From positions 3,968,001 to 4,032,000 of the forward strand of contig KB899087.1 of assembly GCA_000378025.1 (NCBI GenBank): 64,000 nt of DNA. The letters are read 5' to 3'. The notes below the pieces were generated by a model that did not search any database, was not told the origin of the DNA, and worked only from the letters and a program-made list of their open reading frames with translations. Source of the stretch: Xanthobacteraceae bacterium 501b. GTDB taxonomy: Bacteria > Pseudomonadota > Alphaproteobacteria > Rhizobiales > Xanthobacteraceae. Positions 1-9,053 of this stretch are shown in pieces; position 1 is the stretch's first letter, and every line of letters begins with the position of its first letter. Both the position numbers and the translations under genes were made by a program.

Positions 1-726
1 GTCGCGGCCGGCGCGGTGGCGGTGGAGATGTTCCGCGCCGGCGTGAAGAGCTGGTCCAAGCACAATGATTCCCCCGTCACCGAGGCCGACGTCGCCGTCG
101 ACGCAATGCTGCGCGAGCGGCTCAGCCTCCTCGGGCCGGACTATGGCTGGCTGTCGGAAGAGACGGTGGACGAGCCCTCCCGCCTGGCGCGGCGCCGGGT
201 GTGGATCGTCGACCCCATCGACGGCACCCGCGCCTATATGGCCGGACGCGCCGACTGGTGCGTCGAGGCGGCGCTGGTGGAGGATGGCCGCCCCATTGCC
301 GGCGCCCTCTTCGCGCCCGTCACGCAGGAGCTTTTCATCGCCGTGCTGGGCGGCGGGGCGACGCGCAACGGCCAGCCGATCCGGGTCTCCGCCACCCCTG
401 CGCTGGACGGGGCCGTGATCGACGGCCCGGCCCCCTGGCTCGCCCATCTCGACCGGGCCGGCAGCTGGCGCCGGGTCGATCGCATCCGTTCGCTGGCGCT
501 GCGCCTCGCCCGGGTCGCCACCGGCGAGCTTGACGCGGCGCTGGCCTCGCCCAACGGTAATGATTGGGACCTTGCCGCCGCGGACCTTTTGGTGCACGAA
601 GCAGGCGGACGGCTGACCACGCTCGACGGCCGTCCGCTCGCCTATAACGCGCCGGTGCCGCGGCATGGGGCGCTGGTTTCCGCCGGCAGCCTGCTGCATC
701 CGGCCCTTGTGGCTCTGGCGCGCTGA
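1..726 (+). CDS. CysQ-like inositol-monophosphatase-family phosphatase (5' truncated by window)
   Basis: The frame is open from base 1, so the N-terminus (probably a few dozen residues) lies outside the window. The protein belongs to the metal-dependent inositol monophosphatase / 3'(2'),5'-bisphosphate nucleotidase superfamily. It shows the metal-site motifs WLSEE (from about base 148) and DPIDGTRAY (from base 211), and a C-terminal NDWDLAAADLL motif. The likely role is dephosphorylation of PAP or a small phosphorylated sugar; substrate cannot be decided from sequence. It starts a + strand run with a DUF4170 gene, an acyltransferase, waaA and lpxK, an order I know from Bradyrhizobium-type genomes where this gene is called cysQ. 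Confidence 0.85.
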   Translation, partial: VAAGAVAVEMFRAGVKSWSKHNDSPVTEADVAVDAMLRERLSLLGPDYGWLSEETVDEPSRLARRRVWIVDPIDGTRAYMAGRADWCVEAALVEDGRPIAGALFAPVTQELFIAVLGGGATRNGQPIRVSATPALDGAVIDGPAPWLAHLDRAGSWRRVDRIRSLALRLARVATGELDAALASPNGNDWDLAAADLLVHEAGGRLTTLDGRPLAYNAPVPRHGALVSAGSLLHPALVALAR

Positions 727-754
727 CGACCCCCGAGCAGAGGACGTGACAGGA

Positions 755-1000
755 ATGCCCGAGACCACCAGTCCCCAGCTTCTGCACCTCGTCTTCGGCG
801 GCGAGCTGGAGAAGATCGACGGCGTCACCTTCAAGGATCTCGACGCGCTCGACGTCGTCGGCGTGTTTCCGAACTACGCCACCGCCCACGCCGCCTGGAA
901 GGCGAAGGCGCAGCAGACGGTCGACCAGGCGCAGACGCGCTATTTCATCGTGCACCTCCATCGCCTGCTGGACCCGGAAGCCAGCGCGAAGACCAGCTGA
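755..1000 (+). CDS. DUF4170 domain protein
   Basis: Small acidic 81-residue protein matching the DUF4170 family, which has no assigned function. The body reads LLHLVFGGELEKIDG, then a segment GVFPNYATAHAAWKAKAQQTVDQA and an ending YFIVHLHRLLDP. There is no signal peptide or membrane segment. The ATG at 755 is chosen because the family starts here; an in-frame extension upstream would run into the preceding gene. It lies 28 nt after the CysQ-like gene and 15 nt before the acyltransferase, so co-transcription is likely. Confidence 0.85.
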   Translation: MPETTSPQLLHLVFGGELEKIDGVTFKDLDALDVVGVFPNYATAHAAWKAKAQQTVDQAQTRYFIVHLHRLLDPEASAKTS

Positions 1001-1015
1001 CCGCCGGCTTCCCGC

Positions 1016-1798
1016 ATGTGGCGTCGACTGCGCACCTCACCGACGGTCCGCACCGTTCTCGGGCGCGGCATGGCGTCCTATCTCCGGCTGGTCTGGCGCA
1101 CCCAGCGCGTGGTGATGGAGCCGGCCAATCTCTATGAGCTGGCTGACGCCCAGCTGCCGATGATCCTCACCTTCTGGCACGGCCAGCATTTCCTCACCCC
1201 CTTCCTGGTGCGGCCCTATCACCGCGCCAAGGTGATGATCTCGCGCAGCGCCGATGCCGATGTGAACGCTATCGCCGCCGAAGCGCTCGGCATCGGGGCA
1301 GTGCGCGGCTCGGGCGCGCAGGGGCGCGATTTCCGCACCAAGGGCGGGTTCAACGCCACGCTGGAGATGATCCGCCATCTGGCTGAGGGCACCAATGTGG
1401 CGATGACGGCGGACGTGCCGAAGATCTCGCGCATCGCCGGCCTCGGCGTCGTCACCATCGCCAAGCATTCGGGCCGGCCGATCTACCCGGTCGCCATCGC
1501 CACCTCGCGGCGCATCCTCGCCCGTTCCTGGGACAAGTCGGCCATTCACCTGCCCTTCGGCCGCGCCGCCGTGGTCGCCGGCGACGGGGTGATCGTGGCG
1601 GCCGATGCCGGGCCGGCAGAGCTGGAAGCGGCACGGCGCGAGGTGCAGCGCCAGCTGGAGGTCGCCACCGCCCGCGCCGAGGAACTGGTCGGCCGGCCGG
1701 AGGAGGCAAAGGCGCTCGCCCGCAAGCGTGCCGCCGAGGCCGCGGCCACCGCGACGAAGGCTGGGAATACCGCGCCCGCCACCTCCCGCAACGGCTAG
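1016..1798 (+). CDS. Lysophospholipid acyltransferase-like protein (DUF374 type)
   Basis: 260 residues. The segments TFWHGQHFLTPF (about residues 50-61) and AMTADVPKISRIAGLGVVTI (about 131-150) are the conserved blocks of DUF374 / LPLAT-like acyltransferases. Position directly before waaA and lpxK points to acylation in the lipid A/Kdo pathway at the inner membrane, but the acyl acceptor is unproven. The alanine-rich, Ala/Lys/Arg tail (last 40 residues) looks low-complexity. The stop is 6 nt before the waaA start, so the two are almost certainly one transcription unit. Confidence 0.85.
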   Translation: MWRRLRTSPTVRTVLGRGMASYLRLVWRTQRVVMEPANLYELADAQLPMILTFWHGQHFLTPFLVRPYHRAKVMISRSADADVNAIAAEALGIGAVRGSGAQGRDFRTKGGFNATLEMIRHLAEGTNVAMTADVPKISRIAGLGVVTIAKHSGRPIYPVAIATSRRILARSWDKSAIHLPFGRAAVVAGDGVIVAADAGPAELEAARREVQRQLEVATARAEELVGRPEEAKALARKRAAEAAATATKAGNTAPATSRNG

Positions 1799-1804
1799 CG
1801 CGCC

Positions 1805-3100
1805 ATGGCTCGCGCCCGCTCCCCCCTTCTCGTGCGCCTCTACCGGATGGCGACCTGGCTGGCGACGCCCTTTGTCGGCCTTTTGCTGGCGCGTCGGCTG
1901 AGGCGCGGCAAGGAGGACGGCACGCGGCTCACCGAGCGCTATGGCCGGGCCAGCGCGCCGCGCCCGCGCGGGCCGCTGGTGTGGGTGCATGGCGCCAGCG
2001 TCGGCGAGATGATCGCGGTGCTGCCGCTGATCGAGCGGCTGCGCGCGCGTGGCTTTCGCGTGCTGTTCACGTCCGGAACGCTGACCTCGGCGCGGCTCGC
2101 CCAGGCGCGGCTGCCGCCCGATGTGCCGCACCAATTCGTGCCGCTGGATTCGCCGCTCTTCCTGCGCCGCTTCCTCAAGCACTGGCGGCCGGACCTCGTC
2201 CTCCTGGTGGAATCCGAATTGTGGCCGAACCTCATCCTGGAGGTGAACGCCCGGTCGACGCCGCTGGTGCTGGTCAATGCGCGGATGTCGCCCTCCTCCT
2301 TCGCCAATTGGCGGCGTGTTCATGGCAGCGTGTCGGCGCTGCTGGCGCGGGTCGATCTGTGCCTGGCGCAGGGGGCGGAGGATGGCGAGCGGCTGCGCCA
2401 GCTCGGCGCGCCGCGCGTCACTGTGACCGGCAACCTCAAATTCGACGCCCCCCCTCCGCCGGTCGACATCGCCGCCTTCGACGCGCTGCGGCTGGCGACG
2501 GCGGGGCGGGTGGTGTTCGTCGCCGCCTCCACCCATGCGGGGGAGGAGGAAATCGTCATCGAGGCGCATCAGCGGCTCGTCAAGGAACTGCCGAATCTGC
2601 TCACCGTCATCGCCCCGCGCCATCCCGAGCGCGGCACAGCGGTGGTGCAGCTGGCGACGGCGGCGGGCTGCCCGGCGGTGCTGCGCAGCGACGGCTACCG
2701 GCCCGACAAGGGCACCGCCATCTATGTCGCCGACACGATCGGCGAACTCGGCCTATTCTACCGCCTCGGCCCGGTGGCGCTGCTCGGCGGCTCGCTGGTG
2801 CGCAAGGGCGGGCAGAACCCGATCGAGCCGATCAAGCTCGACACCGCGATCCTGCACGGGCCGCATGTGACCAATTTCAACGCGCTCTATGCCCGGCTCG
2901 ACGAGGCCGGCGGCGCGGCGCTGGCAACCGATGGTCGCTCGCTGGCGGCCGCCATCTACATGCTGCTCGCCGACGGCGCCTCGCGGCAGAAGATGGTCGC
3001 GGCGGCGCAGGTCACGGTGGAGAGCTTCGGCGGCGCGCTGGAGCGCACGCTGGGCGCCATCGATCCCTATCTGGTACAGATCCAGCTGGAGAGGCATTGA
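1805..3100 (+). CDS. waaA: 3-deoxy-D-manno-octulosonic acid (Kdo) transferase
   Basis: GT30 glycosyltransferase that adds Kdo from CMP-Kdo to lipid IVA on the cytoplasmic face of the inner membrane. 431 residues, normal for the family. An N-terminal hydrophobic anchor (LYRMATWLATPFVGLLLA) is followed by VWVHGASVGE (about 58-67), whose Glu is the catalytic base in the family. VESELWPNLILEVNARS and a C-terminal donor-site block LVRKGGQNPIEPIKLDTAIL follow. lpxK starts 5 nt downstream. Confidence 0.95.
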   Translation: MARARSPLLVRLYRMATWLATPFVGLLLARRLRRGKEDGTRLTERYGRASAPRPRGPLVWVHGASVGEMIAVLPLIERLRARGFRVLFTSGTLTSARLAQARLPPDVPHQFVPLDSPLFLRRFLKHWRPDLVLLVESELWPNLILEVNARSTPLVLVNARMSPSSFANWRRVHGSVSALLARVDLCLAQGAEDGERLRQLGAPRVTVTGNLKFDAPPPPVDIAAFDALRLATAGRVVFVAASTHAGEEEIVIEAHQRLVKELPNLLTVIAPRHPERGTAVVQLATAAGCPAVLRSDGYRPDKGTAIYVADTIGELGLFYRLGPVALLGGSLVRKGGQNPIEPIKLDTAILHGPHVTNFNALYARLDEAGGAALATDGRSLAAAIYMLLADGASRQKMVAAAQVTVESFGGALERTLGAIDPYLVQIQLERH

Positions 3101-3105
3101 ATTTC

Positions 3106-4125
3106 ATGCGGGCACCCGCTTTCTGGTGGCGTCGGGAACGCGGGCGGCTGGCACAGCTGCTGGCGCCGCTCGGCGCGCTGGTGGGCGGGGCGACGCTGGC
3201 CCGCCTGCGCCGACCCGGCATGGGCGTCGGCGTTCCGGTGATCTGCGTCGGCAACCCGACCGTGGGCGGGGCCGGCAAGACGCCGACCGTGATCGAGATC
3301 GCCCGCCGGCTCACCCTGCGCGGCCACAAGCCGGCGGTGCTCACCCGCGGCTATGGCGGCCGGCTGAAGGGCCCGGTGCGGGTCGACCCGCTGCTGCACG
3401 GCGCTGACGAGGTGGGCGACGAGCCCCTGCTGCTGGCCCGCAGCGCCCCCACCTTCGTCGCCCGCGACCGGCTGGCCGGCGCCCAGGCGGCGGCGCAGGC
3501 GGGGGCGGACGTGCTGATCATGGATGACGGCTTCCAGAGCCCGGCGCTGGCGAAGTCGCTGTCGATCCTCGTCATCGACGCCGGGGTCGGCATCGGCAAC
3601 GGGCTTTGCCTGCCGGCGGGCCCCCTGCGCGCACCGCTCGCCCCGCAGCTGGAACGGGCGCAGGCGCTGCTCGTCATCGGCGAGGGCGCGCCCGGCGAGC
3701 GCGCGGCCCGCGAGGGCTATGCCGCCGGCATCGTGGTGCTGCGCGGCAGGCTGGCGCCGGAGGCGCAGGCGGTGGCGCGGCTGTTCGGCAAGCGCGTTCT
3801 CGCCTATGCCGGCATCGGCCGGCCGGCCAAGTTCTTCGAGACGCTGCGCACGCTCGGCGTGCTGCCTGTCGTGACGCGGGCCTTTCCCGATCACCACGTC
3901 TACACCGCCTCCGACGTGCAGGAGCTGCGCGCCCAGGCCGAGGCGATGGATCTCCTGCTCGTCACCACCGAGAAGGACGCCATGCGCCTCGCCGGCAGCG
4001 AGATCGGCCAGCATCTGATCGAGGTGTCCGACGTGCTGCCGGTGCGGATGGCGCTGGAGCCGCAAAGCGCCAAGGCGCTGGAGCGCATGCTGGGCGGGCT
4101 GGAAGCCGGCCCGCGCGAGCATTAG
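3106..4125 (+). CDS. lpxK: Tetraacyldisaccharide 4'-kinase
   Basis: Phosphorylates the 4' position of the lipid A disaccharide to give lipid IVA, the acceptor of WaaA. 339 residues. The P-loop is GNPTVGGAGKTP (about residues 49-60), followed by LTRGYGG and DVLIMDDGFQSPAL, all diagnostic of LpxK. The ATG at 3106, 5 nt after waaA, is chosen; the open frame extends far upstream but overlaps waaA. Having lpxK after waaA means two consecutive lipid A steps are made from one message. Confidence 0.95.
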   Translation: MRAPAFWWRRERGRLAQLLAPLGALVGGATLARLRRPGMGVGVPVICVGNPTVGGAGKTPTVIEIARRLTLRGHKPAVLTRGYGGRLKGPVRVDPLLHGADEVGDEPLLLARSAPTFVARDRLAGAQAAAQAGADVLIMDDGFQSPALAKSLSILVIDAGVGIGNGLCLPAGPLRAPLAPQLERAQALLVIGEGAPGERAAREGYAAGIVVLRGRLAPEAQAVARLFGKRVLAYAGIGRPAKFFETLRTLGVLPVVTRAFPDHHVYTASDVQELRAQAEAMDLLLVTTEKDAMRLAGSEIGQHLIEVSDVLPVRMALEPQSAKALERMLGGLEAGPREH

Positions 4126-4142
4126 GCCGTTCCGGCCTTGTG
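4124..4142. terminator. Weak hairpin between convergent lpxK and DUF2093 gene
   Basis: A 6-bp inverted repeat (AGGCCG / CGGCCT) with a 3-nt loop begins inside the lpxK stop region and lies in the 17-nt gap between convergent genes. There is only a short T stretch, so terminator function is a guess from position. Confidence 0.35.
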
Positions 4143-4367
4143 TCAGCCCGGCTTGAGCCGGTCCGGATAGAGCCGCGCCAGCACCGCTTCCGGCGTGGCA
4201 TAGGCTTCCTGCAGGTCCACGCTCCAATAGCGCAGCTCGTCGAGCGGAATGGCTTCGCCGGTCACGGCGCAGCGCACGAAAGTGCCCGGACGCACGACCC
4301 GGAAGTCGCCGTCGAGATAACGCACTTCGGCTTCACCCGAGGCGGAGAATCGTTCGAAGCGGTTCAT
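4143..4367 (-). CDS. DUF2093 domain protein
   Basis: 74 residues matching DUF2093, a short alphaproteobacterial family of unknown function. The core reads AEVRYLDGDFRVVRPGTFVRCAVTGE with a C-terminal LRYWSVDLQEAY block. The ATG at 4367 (MNRFERF) is chosen over two upstream in-frame starts (4379, 4442) because it fits the family N-terminus. It faces lpxK and lies 96 nt downstream of xseA on the same strand. Confidence 0.8.
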   Translation of the reverse strand: MNRFERFSASGEAEVRYLDGDFRVVRPGTFVRCAVTGEAIPLDELRYWSVDLQEAYATPEAVLARLYPDRLKPG

Positions 4368-4463
4368 GGTCCCGCTCATCCTGTCGGTTCGGTTGCCGCG
4401 ACAATAAAGACCCGGCCGGGGGTCCGGCAAGCCCGTTGCCACTACGTATCGGCGGTGCGGCCC

Positions 4464-6077
4464 TCAGCTGTCAAACAAGGTGGGCTGGCGGGGCTGCTCC
4501 GGCAAGGGGGCCGGGCGCGCCTTCGCCGGCTTGCGCGCCGGGCGGGAAGGCGAGGGCGGCGCGTCAGGGGCGCTGGCTGTCGCCTGCACCGCCACGCGGC
4601 CGTCGCGGAACTCGATCTCCAGCGCGTCGCCCGCCTTTATGCCGGCCGCCGCGTGCACCGGCGCACCGGAGCCGGCGCGCACCAGCGCGAATCCCCGCGC
4701 GAGCACCCCCTTATAGGACAGCGCCGTCAACAGCTTGGCGACGCCATCGAGCCGGCGGGCACGTTCCAGCGCCTGCTGGCGCTGGCAGCGCTGCAGCCGC
4801 GTGCGCAGATTTTCCAGCCGCTCGCGGCCGCGGTCGCGACGGTCGCGCTGGGACTGCGCGATCAGGCGCAGCCGCGATTCGGCGCGGGTGAGGTGCAGCC
4901 GGTGGCCGGCGGTGGTCGCGCTCAGCCCGCGCGGCAGCCGGGCGGCCACGACGGCAACCCGCTCGCGCCGCCGGGCAAGGGCGGTGGTGAGAGTCGACGG
5001 CGTGAGGCGGCTCTCGGCGCGGGTGAGCCGCAGGCGGTGGGCGCCGGCATTGGCCTTCAGCGCCCTCGGCAGGCGCTGGCCGGCAATGTCGAGGCGCTGG
5101 CGCGGCACGGCGAGCACCGCATCGGCGCTCGGCAGCAGCCGGGCGAGCCCGCGCAGGTCGCTCCGGCGCCGCTCCAGCCCGCGAGCGAAACTGGCACGCA
5201 GCCTTGCGTGCAGCTGCGCCACCTCGGCGACGAGATCGGCCCGCACCGGTACCGCCATCTCAGCCGCCGCCGTCGGGGTGGGCGCGCGCAGATCGGCGGC
5301 GAAGTCGATCAGCGTCACGTCGGTCTCATGGCCGACGGCGGAGATCAGCGGGATGGCGCTGTCGGCCGCCGCCCGCACCACGCTCTCCTCGGAAAAGCCG
5401 AGCAGGTCTTCCAGCGAGCCGCCACCGCGCGCGACGATGATGACATCGGGACGGGGAATCGGCCCGCCGGGGGCGAGCGCGTTGAAGCCGCGAATGGCCG
5501 CGCTCACCTCGGCGCCGCACGTATCCCCCTGCACCCGCACCGGCCACACCAGCACATGGCGGGGAAACCGATCGTTCAGCCGGTGCAGAATGTCGCGGAT
5601 CACCGCCCCGGTCGGCGAGGTGACGACGCCGATGACACGGGGCAGGAAAGGCGGGCGCCGCTTGCGCTCGGCCGCGAACAGGCCTTCGGCGGCGAGGCGG
5701 TTCTTGCGCTCCTCCAGCATCGCCATGATGGCGCCGGCGCCGGCGAATTCCAGCTGCTCGATGACGATCTGGTAGGAGGACTTGCCGGGAAAGGTGGTGA
5801 TGCGCCCGATGGCGACCACTTCCAGCCCTTCCTCGGGCTTGATCCGCAGCCGGCCGAACACGCCCTTCCACACCACGGCGTCGAGCCGGGCATTGCTGTC
5901 CTTCAGGCTGAAATAGGCGTGCCCCGACGAGTGCGGCCCGCGATAGCCCGAGATTTCCCCGCGCACGCGCACATGGCCGAAGGAATCCTCCACCGTGCGC
6001 TTGAGCGCGCCGGAAAGTTCCGAGACGGTCCAGTCGGGGGCGTTGGAGACAGGCGATTCGTCGAGCGTGTCGGGCAT
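4464..6077 (-). CDS. xseA: Exodeoxyribonuclease VII large subunit
   Basis: Large subunit of the single-strand-specific exonuclease VII (partner XseB is not in this window). 537 residues. An N-terminal OB-fold ([32 protein letters not shown], about 36-75) is followed by the catalytic domain with [37 protein letters not shown] and [21 protein letters not shown] long Arg/Leu-rich coiled coil follows. The C-terminus is a Pro/Ala/Lys linker ending QPTLFDS, which resembles a beta-clamp-binding QxxLF motif (see findings). Confidence 0.95.
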   Translation of the reverse strand: MPDTLDESPVSNAPDWTVSELSGALKRTVEDSFGHVRVRGEISGYRGPHSSGHAYFSLKDSNARLDAVVWKGVFGRLRIKPEEGLEVVAIGRITTFPGKSSYQIVIEQLEFAGAGAIMAMLEERKNRLAAEGLFAAERKRRPPFLPRVIGVVTSPTGAVIRDILHRLNDRFPRHVLVWPVRVQGDTCGAEVSAAIRGFNALAPGGPIPRPDVIIVARGGGSLEDLLGFSEESVVRAAADSAIPLISAVGHETDVTLIDFAADLRAPTPTAAAEMAVPVRADLVAEVAQLHARLRASFARGLERRRSDLRGLARLLPSADAVLAVPRQRLDIAGQRLPRALKANAGAHRLRLTRAESRLTPSTLTTALARRRERVAVVAARLPRGLSATTAGHRLHLTRAESRLRLIAQSQRDRRDRGRERLENLRTRLQRCQRQQALERARRLDGVAKLLTALSYKGVLARGFALVRAGSGAPVHAAAGIKAGDALEIEFRDGRVAVQATASAPDAPPSPSRPARKPAKARPAPLPEQPRQPTLFDS

Positions 6078-6124
6078 GGGGAAGTGATAGTCGGATTCGT
6101 TCCGGGCGGGAACGGGGCGGCGGG

Positions 6125-6600
6125 GGCGTCAGATGACGTTAGTCCCGGTACACTTCTCGCTTCAACAACAATAGGTCTGGCGAATCTCTATTTTACGTAT
6201 CAGAGTGATAAACTTACGTCGGCCGGTATGGCGTTGTGGCGGAGCATCAGATGATAGATATCGAAAAGCTGTTCGATCAGGCTATGTTCGAGGTATATCG
6301 CCGTGCCAAGATCGAGGCTGGGTACAATGCAACTATTTTCCTTCAAATGCTCACCGATAATGGCGGTCTTCGTACCGCAAAAACTCTGATTAACTCGCCC
6401 AAACCTTCAGATGGCTACACCGCACTCCATCTGCGAGGCCGGCTGGACCTCACGGTTGAGGCAGTCGTGATTGAGGATGAACGGTGGCATTCACTGTTCG
6501 ATGATAGCGAACTGGCGCGCGCCCGGAAGCGTTTGCATGACTTTCAGTACAAGCCCCGTGCTCGTTCAAACCCAGATTAGGGTACGGCTGATGCGTTGCC
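6125..6600. other. Low-GC patch between xseA and glyQ
   Basis: Base composition drops sharply between two GC-rich genes. By hand count the lines 6181-6240 and 6301-6360 are each 28/60 GC (47%), against about 66% in nearby coding DNA. It contains one small gene (6251-6580). No terminal repeats, integrase or transposase were seen. Confidence 0.6.
6251..6580 (+). CDS. Orphan small hypothetical protein, low GC
   Basis: 109 residues, no signal peptide or membrane helix; mostly predicted-helical and soluble. The ATG at 6251 is chosen because GGAG lies 7 nt upstream; an in-frame GTG at 6236 has no such site. The C-terminal half (HLRGRLDLTVEAVVIEDE, then LFDDSELARARKRLHDF) looks like a widespread uncharacterised bacterial family that I recall from accessory regions, but I cannot name a function. 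Codons such as ata, gta, cga and aaa are used much more than in its neighbours, which suggests recent transfer. It lies alone between xseA (divergent) and glyQ. Confidence 0.65.
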   Translation: MIDIEKLFDQAMFEVYRRAKIEAGYNATIFLQMLTDNGGLRTAKTLINSPKPSDGYTALHLRGRLDLTVEAVVIEDERWHSLFDDSELARARKRLHDFQYKPRARSNPD

Positions 6601-6668
6601 GAGCTTGATCGTATGTCTTGCCCGGCCTAGGTTGCGCCGCCTTTTCAAGCCAACCGCCGGCTCATTCC

Positions 6669-7613
6669 ATGATCGATCCCGCCCTGCCGCCGCATATGCG
6701 CCCCGACAACTCGTTCCAGGGGCTCATCCTCGCGCTCCATGCCTTCTGGGCGGACAAGGGCTGCGTGGTGCTGCAGCCCTACGACATGGAAGTCGGCGCC
6801 GGCACTTTCCACCCCGCCACGACGCTGCGCGCGCTCGGGCCGCTGCCGTGGAAGGCGGCCTATGTGCAGCCCTCGCGCCGGCCCAAGGATGGGCGCTACG
6901 GCAAGAACCCGAACCGGCTGCAGCATTATTACCAGTACCAGGTGATCCTGAAGCCCTCGCCCGCCGACCTGCAGGACCTCTACCTCGCCTCGCTGTCGGC
7001 CATCGGCATCGACCTCAACCTGCACGATGTGCGCTTCGTCGAGGACGATTGGGAAAGCCCGACGCTCGGCGCCTGGGGGCTGGGCTGGGAGTGCTGGTGC
7101 GACGGGATGGAAGTCTCGCAGTTCACCTATTTCCAGCAGGTGGCCGGCTTCGAGTGCGCCCCCGTCGCGGGCGAGCTGACCTATGGGCTGGAGCGCCTCG
7201 CCATGTATGTGCAGGGGGTCGAGAACGTCTACGACCTCAATTTCAACGGCCGCGAGGGTGACGAGAAGGTCACCTATGGCGACGTGTTCCTGCAGGCGGA
7301 AGAGGAATATTCCCGGCACAATTTCGAGCATGCCGACACCGACATGCTGTTCGAGCAGTTCCGCATGGCCGAGAGCGCGGCGGCGAAATATCTTGAAGCG
7401 GGCTGGGAAGACGGCACCAAGGCCCGTCACCTGATGGCGCAGCCGGCCTATGACCAGTGCATCAAGGCCAGCCACGTGTTCAACCTGCTGGACGCGCGCG
7501 GGGTGATTTCCGTCACCGAGCGGCAGAGCTACATTCTGCGCGTGCGCGAGCTGGCCAAGGCCTGCGGCGCGGCCTGGCTGGCCACCGCGGCAGGCGGCAC
7601 TCCCGCGCCCTGA
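6669..7613 (+). CDS. glyQ: Glycyl-tRNA synthetase alpha subunit
   Basis: Catalytic subunit of the bacterial alpha2beta2 glycyl-tRNA synthetase, charging tRNA-Gly. 314 residues, typical length. Conserved class II blocks are present: [18 protein letters not shown] near the start, [40 protein letters not shown], and [16 protein letters not shown]. The ATG at 6669 is chosen; in-frame codons upstream extend into the low-GC gap. The partner glyS is 1.4 kb downstream, separated by an MFS transporter gene. Confidence 0.96.
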   Translation: MIDPALPPHMRPDNSFQGLILALHAFWADKGCVVLQPYDMEVGAGTFHPATTLRALGPLPWKAAYVQPSRRPKDGRYGKNPNRLQHYYQYQVILKPSPADLQDLYLASLSAIGIDLNLHDVRFVEDDWESPTLGAWGLGWECWCDGMEVSQFTYFQQVAGFECAPVAGELTYGLERLAMYVQGVENVYDLNFNGREGDEKVTYGDVFLQAEEEYSRHNFEHADTDMLFEQFRMAESAAAKYLEAGWEDGTKARHLMAQPAYDQCIKASHVFNLLDARGVISVTERQSYILRVRELAKACGAAWLATAAGGTPAP

Positions 7614-7642
7614 TCCTCTCCAATCCGCCGGGAGCCGCGTCC

Positions 7643-8947
7643 ATGTCCAGCCTCGACGTTGCGTCCTATCCCGATACCGGGCCCGCCGATACAGTGCCGG
7701 CCGGCCCGCGCGCGCTCCTCGCCGGGGCGCTCGGCAATGCGCTGGAATGGTACGATTTCGCCGCCTATGGCTTCCTCGCCGCCATCTTCGCCAAGAACTT
7801 CTTCCCGGACAGCGACGCCTTTGTCGGGCTGATCGCCGCCTTCGGGATTTTCGCCGCCTCCTTCGTCATGCGCCCGGTCGGTGGCATCGTCTTCGGCCAT
7901 ATCGGCGACCGCCATGGCCGGCGGCAGGCGCTGTTCATCTCCGCCGCCACCATGACCGCCTCGACGGTCGCCATCGGCCTGCTGCCGACCTATGCGGCGA
8001 TCGGCGCGGCGGCGCCGCTGCTGCTGCTGGTGCTGCGGCTCTTGCAAGGCCTCTCCATCGGCGGCGAATACACCACCTCGGCCATCTTCCTCGCGGAGAA
8101 CGCGGCCGTGCGCCGGCGCGGGCTCATCGCCTCCTTCGCCGGCTGCGGCGCGTCGGGCGGCACGCTGCTCGGCTCCATGGTGGGGGCCGCCACCGCGACA
8201 TTGATGAGCACGGACGACCTCATCGCCTGGGGCTGGCGCATTCCGTTCCTGCTCGGCGTCCTGCTCGGCGGATTCACCCTTTATCTGCGCGGCTCCTCGC
8301 AGGAGCGGGCGGCGCCCGCGCGGCCGCGCCGCCCCGGCCGGCTGCCGCTGGTGGAGGCCCTGCGCGCGGACGGGCGGGAGATGATCCGCGCGGCGGTGCT
8401 CAACCTCACGCTCGGCGTCAGCTTCTACATGCTGTTCGTCTATCTCACGACCTATATGCAGCAGGTGGACGGGCTCACCGAGCGGCTGTCGCTGCAGATC
8501 AACACCATCAGCATGGTGGTGGTGCTGGGGCTGGCGCCGGTTTTCGCCGCGCTGTCGGACCGAGTGGGGCGCAAGCCGGTGATCTGCGGCGGGCTGATCG
8601 GCTTTGTGCTGTTCTCCTGGCCGCTGTTCCTCCTGCTGGATTCGGGCGATGCCTTCTCTGCCCTCGCCGGCCAGCTCGGCTTCGCCGTGCTGATGGCGGC
8701 CTATGCCGGGCCGATGCCCTGCGTGCTGGTGGAGATGTTCCGCCCCGCCACACGCTGCACCGCGCTCTCGCTCAGCTACAATCTCGCCCTCGGCCTTGCC
8801 GGGGGCACCGCGCCGATGGTGGCGGTGTATCTGGTCAACCGCGAACAGTTCGACATGGGGCCGGCCGCCTATCTCATCGGGGTCGCCGCGCTCTCGCTCA
8901 TTGCCGCGCTGACGATGAAGGAAGGGCGCGGCCGCGCGCTTTCCTGA
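7643..8947 (+). CDS. MFS metabolite:H+ symporter family transporter
   Basis: 434 residues with about 12 hydrophobic segments. GNALEWYDFAAYG near residue 31, the loop motif GHIGDRHGRRQAL after TM2, and LRLLQGLSIGGEYTTSAIFL in TM4-5 mark the MHS (ProP/ShiA/KgtP-like) branch of the major facilitator superfamily. It likely imports a carboxylate or zwitterion with protons; the substrate cannot be told. It starts 29 nt after glyQ and ends 106 nt before glyS, so it is sandwiched between the two subunits of one enzyme. Confidence 0.9.
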   Translation: MSSLDVASYPDTGPADTVPAGPRALLAGALGNALEWYDFAAYGFLAAIFAKNFFPDSDAFVGLIAAFGIFAASFVMRPVGGIVFGHIGDRHGRRQALFISAATMTASTVAIGLLPTYAAIGAAAPLLLLVLRLLQGLSIGGEYTTSAIFLAENAAVRRRGLIASFAGCGASGGTLLGSMVGAATATLMSTDDLIAWGWRIPFLLGVLLGGFTLYLRGSSQERAAPARPRRPGRLPLVEALRADGREMIRAAVLNLTLGVSFYMLFVYLTTYMQQVDGLTERLSLQINTISMVVVLGLAPVFAALSDRVGRKPVICGGLIGFVLFSWPLFLLLDSGDAFSALAGQLGFAVLMAAYAGPMPCVLVEMFRPATRCTALSLSYNLALGLAGGTAPMVAVYLVNREQFDMGPAAYLIGVAALSLIAALTMKEGRGRALS

Positions 8948-9053
8948 ACGTGACGCCTCCCCTCGCGGGGCGCGACGTGCTAGGCGTCCCGCGACCTTCC
9001 CGCAAGGGCGCGCCCCGCACGGTGCCGCCCGCCAGCCGACGTGACGCAGCGCC

